This document shows, piece after piece, positions 57,720-64,000 of a DNA stretch of 64,000 bases. The notes below the pieces were generated by a model, which was given only the letters and a program-made list of their open reading frames with translations, searched no databases and had not been told where the DNA came from. Positions within the stretch are counted from its first letter, which is position 1, and every line of letters starts with the position of its first letter. This stretch comes from Dastarcus helophoroides. Lineage: Eukaryota; Arthropoda; Insecta; Coleoptera; Bothrideridae. Location: the NCBI GenBank assembly GCA_028583605.1, contig CM053333.1:15728638-15792637 (forward strand), in the 5' to 3' direction. The position numbers were made by a program, and so were the translations under genes.

Positions 57720-59780
57720 GACCAGTCAGTCCTTGGATATTAGATATTTTTAAAGAAGGTCGATAATTTGAAAACGATTTACAAAAAAGCCCAGCTTTTG
57801 AAGGAAGTTGAAATTGCCATGAAAATCAAAATTTTCAAGAGATTTAAAAAAACTCGGAGATTTTAAAAAAAAGTCCAACAAAGGTTCAGATGTTCAAATA
57901 GAAAATTTTTTAAACCTATATTTTCAAAAGACAAAATTTTCAACAAATCGAGATATAAAGAGAGAGTCGAAGTTTGAAAAAATATAGACCTTTTCAAATA
58001 TTCTACTTTTCGAAAGGCGCCGTTTTTAAAAAAATCTTCATATTTTCAGAAAAATCGAAGCTTCGAGGTTGAAGTCAAATATTTTAAAATTAATTCGTAA
58101 TGTTTCAATAAAGTCGAGATTTTTAGATTGGAATTTTCAAGAAAGCTGAAATTGTCATAGAAATGAAGATTTTTTAAAAAAAAACAACGATTTTTCCAAA
58201 AAATTCAAAATTTCCGAAAAAGAGCCGATTTTTTTTTGAAATTATCAAAAGGTCCTAATTTTTAGAAAATGGAGAATTTTTGAAAAAGTCAGATTTAAAA
58301 AAAAAGTTATGATTTTCAACAAAGATCCAAATTTTCAAATAAAGAATATTTTAAAACTAGTTTTTGAAAAGACAAAATGTTCACGAAGTTAAAATATCAA
58401 GAAAGAGTGAAATTTTGAAAAAATATAGAAATTTTCAAATATTCATTCATATTTTGTAAATCGTCGTTTTGAAAAAAAAAGTCCATATTTTCAAAAAAAT
58501 CGAAAATTTGAAAGTCAAAAATTTTAAAATGAATTCGTAATTTTTCAGTAAAGTTGAGATTCTTTACGAAAAGTCTAAACTTTCAAAAAATCAGAATTTC
58601 AAGAAAATCACAATTTTGAATACATGGAATTTTCAAAAAAGCTGAAATTTTGAAAGATATTGAAATTTTTTTAAAATGTGCCAAATTTTCTAAAAATTGC
58701 CAAATGTTTAAAAAGTCGAAGTTTTCAAAAAATTTGAAATTAAGGAAAAGTGGAATTTAAAAATAGATAGTTTGAAAAAGGTCGAATTCCTTAAAAAAAA
58801 TCAAAATCTTGAAAAAAGTCAAATTTTTAAAAAAGGGGAAATTTTAAATGAAAGTTGAAATTTTCAAAAGTCGAAAGTTAAAAAATCAAATTTTCACGAA
58901 AGTCCAAATTTTTAATTTCTAAAATAGGTTCAGATTTACAAAAAAATCAAACATATAAAAAAAATTCCAAATTTAAAAGTCAAAGCTAGGCATTTTTAAA
59001 GAGAGCCGAAATTTTTAAAAAGGTTTCAATTTTTAGATTCTAAAAAGGCCCAGAGCCAACATTTCGAAATTTAAAACTTAAACGATTAAAATTGTTAATG
59101 AAAGTCGAAATTATGAAAAGGTCGTAATTTTTAGAATATGGAGAAATTTTGAAAAAAGTCGGGGATTTTAGAAAAATGTTTAGATTTTCAATAAAGGTCC
59201 AAATTCTTGTATAACGAATTTTTTAAAGCTACATTTTTAAAAAACTAAACTTTTAAAAGGTCGAAATATCAAAAAAAGAGTCAAATTTCCGAGAAATATA
59301 GAGATTTTCAACTATTCAACATTTCTAAAGTCGCCGTTTTGAAAAAACCAATATTTTCAAAAAATCAAAATTTTGAAATTGGTCTTAAATTTTTAAAATA
59401 AATTCATAATTTTTCAACGAACGTCGAAATTCTCAAAAAAAAACAAAACTTCAAGAAAATCGAAATTTTGAATAGATGAAAATTTCAAAATAGCCGAAAT
59501 TTTGAAGGATGCTAAAATTGTTATGAAAAACGAAATTTTCAAAAAAAATCAGCAATTTTCCAAAAAAGTCAAAATTTTCGAAGAAAACGTGAATTTTTCA
59601 AAAAAGCCAAATTTTCTAAAAAAAGCGCCAAGTTTTCAAAAAATTCGAAATTAAAAAAAAGTCGAATTTTGAAAATAGGTAGATTGAAAAAGTCGAATTC
59701 TTCAAAAAAAAACAAAATCTTTAAAAAAAGCTAAAATCTTAAAAAAAGGTCAATTTTAAAATAGGGGAATTTTCAGGACT
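57720..59780. repeat. Degenerate repeat field inside the hAT element, plus orientation
   Basis: Same unit as in the SZT2 introns (GTCGAAATTTTCAAAAAA-like). Longer-range duplication is also visible: blocks with AAATATAGA(A/C)(A/C)TTTTCAAATATTC recur near 57980, 58420 and 59300, pointing to a higher-order unit of several hundred nt. Confidence 0.82.
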
Positions 59781-60342
59781 CGAAGTTTTTTCTCAAAGTT
59801 TAGACTTTTTAAAATTTGAATACTCTTTCAAGATTCTGAATATAAATATTCAAAATAAAAATTAACATCAAATTTTTAAATTCAACTTAGCATTTTTGCG
59901 TTTGAACTCTATCTTCTGCTAACATTTTAAGCAAAAATTTGAAATTTTTAATGGAAATGTAAATTTTAAGAATAAAAGTAAAAAATTTCACAAAAAGTGT
60001 AATTTGAATTATTTCTAAAGTTCAATTTTCTATAAAAAAATTAAATTTTTAAGATCAACAACGAAGTTTTTCCTCAAAGTTTAGACTTTTTAAAATTTGA
60101 ATACTCTTTCAAGATTCTGAATATAAATATTCAAAATAAAAATATCATAAAATTTTTAAATTCAACTTAACATTTTTGCGTTTGAACTCTATCTTCTGCT
60201 AACATTTTAAGCAAAAATTTGAAATTTTTAATGGAAATGTAAATTTTAAGAATAAAAGTAAAAAATTTCACAAAAAGTGTAATTTGAATTATTTCTAAAG
60301 TTCAATTTTCTATAAAAAAATTAAAATTTTAAGATCAACAAC
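59781..60342. repeat. 281-bp near-identical tandem duplication
   Basis: Copies 59781-60061 and 60062-60342 differ at only a few positions over their length (for example a short AAC deletion). Both begin CGAAGTTTTT and contain TTTGAACTCTATCTTCTGCT. This is much more recent than the surrounding units. Confidence 0.93.
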
Positions 60343-61734
60343 AAATTTTCAATTTTAAAGACGAAATTTTGTGAAATTTGTGAAAAAATTTAACATTTTT
60401 AGAATAGATTTTTGACACAAAAGTTTAAATAGCAAAGGGCTGAATTTTCGAATTTATACCAGATACGAAAGCCATTACATAATATTTAAAAGAACACACA
60501 ATTTTGACTTCTAAATTCTAAACAAATCACAATTTGAGGCTTGAGGAAAAAATCAAAGCTTTCAGAATAAAAATTACTATTTTAACGTAGGCAAAATTGT
60601 TGCAACTTTAAGTTATACATTTTCTAACATGTCACCATTTCAAGTTTACTGTAAAAATTTCGACCCCAACTGCCAAGATCCCGGCTTTAAATTGGAATAT
60701 CATATTGGATTTTTTGCTAAAATGTTTAGGTTATATTTGAAACTGCGAGATTTTAGCGAAAATTTTGAGAAAAAATCATATTTTGGAATTTTTGGAAGAT
60801 TTAGGAATTCGGCAGCAGGAATTTAAATTTGGGATTTTGAAAAAAAATTGAAATACTAAAATCAAAGTGGAATTTGAAGGAAAAAAATTTACAAAACATC
60901 GAAAATATGATTAATAACTTCAAAAAATAGAGGTACCAAATTAAGAAAAGAAAATTGAAAGTCAAAGAAAGAATTTTTAAAAAAGATTCCAGAAAAATTT
61001 CTAGAAAAACTCGAATTTGCAAAAAATTGTAAGGAAAACCGAGTTTCTCTAGCTTCAATGAAAAACATGCTACTACTTTATTCCAAAGATACAACAGAGG
61101 AAAGTTTTTTCATTTTAAACTCGAAAGTTTAGAAGAAGAAAAGAAATATTTCGAGTAATTTCCAGATAAAAGTCCAAATTTCAAGAAAAAGTTGAAAACC
61201 TTGATAAAAGATTCAAGTTAAAACTTAAAATTTTTATTTGGGTTGAAAATGTGAAAATTGTGTGTTTCTAATCTAATCTAATCAGAAATAAGAGATGAAG
61301 ATGAAATGAAAGTTGCATGGAATTGTATACAATTTTGAAATAACAATCAAAATTTAAAAAAATTTCAATCTTAAGTATAAAATAAAAAATATTTTAAGTA
61401 TATAAATTCGACGAACCGAAATAAACCGATATTTTTTGCGGTTTCGTTTCGGTTTTCGTTCCGGCGAAAATAACGGTTTTTTTCGGTTTTCGGTTTCGGT
61501 TCAGTTCCAGTTCGAAGCCTTGATGACAACTGTTGCACGAAACATTTTTATTATCAACAAAATGATATATAGATGGGATAGTGTGCCCATATTTTAGTCA
61601 TTTTTGAATTTATTTTTTCACCCCTCGAGATCTGGTTAAAATGTATAGTTTGATTTTGACATTTGCAAACTTACATTTGCTCTAATAAATTTTAAATAAT
61701 TGCTCGTATTTTCGATGTATGTCCCAATTACAGG

Positions 61735-61765
61735 CCCATGCGCTTAGTTTGACCATCCCTGCTTT
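61735..61765. mobile_element. hAT-like terminal sequence
   Basis: Inverted, the string reads CAGGGATGGTCAAACTAAGC, the type of start seen in many hAT elements. No matching flank or opposite end could be assigned. Confidence 0.5.
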
Positions 61766-61816
61766 AGATTCAGGTAGCAGGAATAAAAATGAATTGCAAC
61801 ACTGCGTTTCACTTCT

Positions 61817-61828
61817 ACGCAACACGTT
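61817..61828. promoter_or_regulatory. Shared upstream motif, copy 2
   Basis: CGCAACACGTT at 61818-61828, 92-102 bp upstream of the paralogue B start. Confidence 0.45.
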
Positions 61829-61919
61829 GTCAGACTAGAAAACCCAAGTCTAGTATACGTAACAAACAAAAGGTCCAAAATTGATATCGTCCAACTGATG
61901 ATGTATCTTGTTTTCTAAA

Positions 61920-62423
61920 ATGGCGAAAGTGGAAGAAATCTTTATTAAAAAGCGGGTGCATACGTATTTAAAGGAATTTTATACTGGGGAGCCTTTTGAG
62001 TATTCGAAATTTATGGACGTTTTATTCATCCACAAGTTATGGAGAGGTTATAAAGATTTATACAAGGTAGAACCGCAAGAATGCACTTTTGATTTCTTCA
62101 TCAGCGAAACTGAGAAATTTGTGGCCCAAATTCCCAAACTGTCAACAACCCAATTGTTAAAGGGAATATTACGTGATCCAAAAATTGTGACCATGAGAAA
62201 CTTCATCAATCAACATAGGGAGCAATTACATATACATTTCATGGACCGGATTTTTATCTATAACAACTTATGGCGCCAATATCGGAGGAGGTACAATCTG
62301 ACCAGCGAACAATGCGTTTTTAAGCTGTTCTGTGGACTTGGGGAATTTCAAATGGAGCATATTTGTAAACAATCAAACGGTTACAACTCTAACAAATTCA
62401 GTTACAATGTAAATTTTGTATAA
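61920..62423 (+). CDS. Small protein with two LW...C repeat modules (paralogue B)
   Basis: An intronless frame of 167 codons. I start at the ATG at 61920 (MAKVEEIF, context AAAATGG); the preceding TTG is not a plausible eukaryotic start. Modules span residues about 22-68 and 90-144. LW stands at 40-41 and 117-118, the cysteines at 55 and 132; the second pair has exactly the same residue numbers as in paralogue A. Both modules fit L-W-x2-[FY]-[KR]-x9-C-x-F-x2-F. The C-terminus is Asn/Ser-rich. No signal peptide or membrane segment. The gene has its own AATAAA 56 nt after the stop. Function unknown to me. Confidence 0.85.
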   Translation: MAKVEEIFIKKRVHTYLKEFYTGEPFEYSKFMDVLFIHKLWRGYKDLYKVEPQECTFDFFISETEKFVAQIPKLSTTQLLKGILRDPKIVTMRNFINQHREQLHIHFMDRIFIYNNLWRQYRRRYNLTSEQCVFKLFCGLGEFQMEHICKQSNGYNSNKFSYNVNFV

Positions 62424-62479
62424 TTTTCGCGTATTTTGCTCACTTTTATTTTTTCTTTACATGTTTTTTATATGTTTTT

Positions 62480-62485
62480 AATAAA
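62480..62485 (+). promoter_or_regulatory. Poly(A) signal AATAAA of paralogue B
   Basis: Canonical AATAAA 56 nt past the stop codon. Confidence 0.75.
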
Positions 62486-62989
62486 CTTTACTAATATTGT
62501 TTTAATACATTGAACAAACTTTATAATTGCTACCAAACATTTATCCCTAAAAGTGGATCAAAAATCCCCCAAATCATAAAAATATCCCTTAGGTGACTAA
62601 AAAAAGAAAAACCATTCAACAAAATGGTCTCTGAAAAAATCTTAAAACAACTAAAGCAACCACACTCAACTTATTTTAGAATAGATGTATAACGTAGAAA
62701 TGTATGCCCCTAAATATATTTTCCCTCTAAAAAACCCAATTCTTCTATTTTTCTCCTTGTGGGCAAAATTCCCTTAGCTTCAAGTTAGCAATTTTGTAAA
62801 CAATCTAAATTTTCAGTTAACTTTATTTTTAAAAATGTCAATATTTCGTTTTTCTATTTTTTTCTCAAAATAAAATTTTCGAGTTAGTCAAAATTCTAAG
62901 TTTAAACTAGAAATTTTGGGGAATTTATTTTTATTTTCCCGTTTTTTTTTCGAAATTGTATATCAAAATTATGTTTATAAAATTCGTGT
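62486..62989. other. Intergenic sequence
   Basis: AT-rich; the last 150 nt contain a few units like the GTCGAAATTTTC repeat. Nothing else seen. Confidence 0.45.
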
Positions 62990-63840
62990 TGGTCGCAAAG
63001 AACCGTCAATGAATATCCGCTATTGACACCCGTCCAATGAGCAATGAGTGGTGTGTTTTTGCTTAGTAGTTCCTTTACGACTTCCCTTGTGTCCCTATAG
63101 GCACGTGAAAAAGTAAATTCTTATCCTACTAGAGGAAAGTCTGCTTCCCTCTTGGCTAAAAAGTCTCCTTTTTCTTTTCCTTTAATTCCTTGATGGGCCT
63201 CAACTCATCGAAGTATTCTTGCATTGTGTTATGCTAATTTACTTAGCTTATCAGCAAAATCGTTGATAGTTCTGGAGTTTATTTAGAATACTCTTAACGC
63301 ATTTAGTGTTGTTTGGCTATCGCTAGGGGTCAGGATGCTCTTATTATCACAAGACTTCCTGATCAAGTTCTTATCGCAGTAAGTTCCGTCTGGAATAGGG
63401 CTGCCGAAGTTCTCAGGTTTATGTAAAACCCTTGTCCTTCCTTTAGATCCATCCGTGAACCAGATTGATCCGCTTTCTCCTTTTGATTATGATAATTGCA
63501 CTCCCCTTGCTGGTATTTTTACTAGGGTTTGTAAAAGTGGTTTGATCTGTCTGAAGGTATGAAAGCAAATGATTTGCACAGATTCGATATGACACGTTAT
63601 TCTAGCTGATTCCATTTCATACCCGTTAATTACTAACCAGTAAGATGCTGATAAGATATCCGCCTCCACCAATCAATGAAATGAAGACAGACCCAGTAGT
63701 GCTTTCATGGCTGCTGTGGACCTCATTTGCATCGCCTCAGTTATTCCTGAGCAAGCTAGTTTTTGTTGCTTGCGTACCTTGGTGACGCTATTATTTTTTT
63801 CTGGCTTTATGCCACCAGATTAAAGATCTGCACTAGGAGC
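62990..63840 (-). pseudogene. RNase H region of a non-LTR retrotransposon (I/R1/LOA-type), decayed
   Basis: On the minus strand, in order, one reads KQQKLACSGITEAMQMRSTA and MKALLGLSS (63780-63690), the region after the RT domain; then WFTDGSKGRTRV (about 63460), the RNase H start; LTPSDSQTTLNAL (about 63310); and EAHQGIKGKEKGDFLAKREA (about 63190-63130), the RNase H end motif. Stops interrupt it. Endonuclease and RT are absent, and the order shows that the element's 5' side pointed to higher coordinates. RNase H separates it from the element at 8-11 kb. Confidence 0.85.
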
Positions 63841-64000
63841 CCTAACAACTATTTATTGGAACAAAATGAAATACACGTATAATCAAAGAATTAATAACTT
63901 TAATTGTTTAAGTGATAAATAATTAGAAAACATAATTATTATTACCTAAAAAAACCTTATAAAAGTAAAAGTGATAAAAATGTCTGAAAACAAGAGACAA
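63841..64000. other. Window end
   Basis: AT-rich sequence with nothing recognised. Confidence 0.4.

Larger units (their letters stand above)
57134..61522. mobile_element. 4.39-kb non-autonomous hAT element filled with GTCGAAATTTTC repeat
   Basis: The left end is CAGGGCTTCGAACC and the right end, inverted, CAAGGCTTCGAACTGG. Exact 8-bp duplications ATGACAAC flank it (57126-57133 and 61523-61530). Inside each end lies a subterminal block of repeated CGGTTTTCGGTTCAG-like motifs (57160-57275 and 61400-61510). The middle is mostly the plus-orientation GTCGAAATTTTCAAAAAA repeat. I see no transposase. It lies between the two LW...C paralogues. Confidence 0.9.

Noticed and set aside
54849..61765. The two hAT-like ends taken as one 6.9-kb element
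   Set aside because: Flanking octamers (CCCCATGC and CTTTAGAT) do not match and the ends agree only in the general CAG.G.T..TCAAACT pattern.
63487..63672. 61-codon minus-strand ORF as an independent gene
   Set aside because: It lies between the post-RT region and the RNase H of the decayed retrotransposon, in the same direction, so it is part of that element.

Overview
The window is eukaryotic and very AT-rich. Many short GT-AG introns of 44-56 nt, insect-type transposons (hAT, mariner, non-LTR elements) and protein similarity point to an insect. A beetle is my guess, but the sequence alone cannot fix the order.

One large gene dominates, on the + strand from 4023 to 44595. I recognise it as SZT2, the big subunit of the KICSTOR complex that ties GATOR1 to the lysosome and restrains TORC1 when amino acids are scarce. 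I can place 33 coding exons with consistent splice phases. They sum to 9570 nt, or 3189 residues, close to the vertebrate length of about 3,400. The introns are bimodal: most are 44-56 nt, and seven range from 1.3 to 14.8 kb.

Nearly all the sequence in the long introns, and much of the flanks, is a strongly diverged simple-repeat field. Its unit is about 18 nt, roughly GTCGAAATTTTCAAAAAA. It occurs in either orientation and sometimes flips within one field. These fields give rise to the many Phe- or Lys-rich spurious ORFs. Intron 1 also holds a mariner-like pseudogene (5095-6110), a dead non-LTR retrotransposon (about 8012-11068) and a short hAT derivative with a perfect 8-bp target duplication (14401-14870). 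Intron 6 holds a small hAT-type MITE, intron 10 a pyrimidine tract of about 830 nt, and intron 25 a reverse-transcriptase scrap that may provide the acceptor of a cryptic exon.

Downstream of SZT2, 45-54 kb is transposon-derived. It contains an element bounded by GGGTTCCGT motifs, hAT-like termini, a 425-bp inverted-repeat element, and a 2.6-kb element with terminal inverted repeats of 0.5 kb or more around an unrecognised 85-codon ORF.

Two intronless genes lie at 54080-54541 (-) and 61920-62423 (+). They are paralogues of no family I recognise. Each protein has two copies of a module with the strict signature L-W-x2-[FY]-[KR]-x9-C-x-F-x2-F, and both genes share an 11-mer, CGCAACACGTT, just upstream. 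Between them is a 4.39-kb hAT-type element (57134-61522) with an exact 8-bp target duplication. Its interior is made of the same GTCGAAATTTTC repeat, which shows that this repeat can be carried by transposons. The window ends in a decayed minus-strand retrotransposon RNase H region (about 62990-63840).
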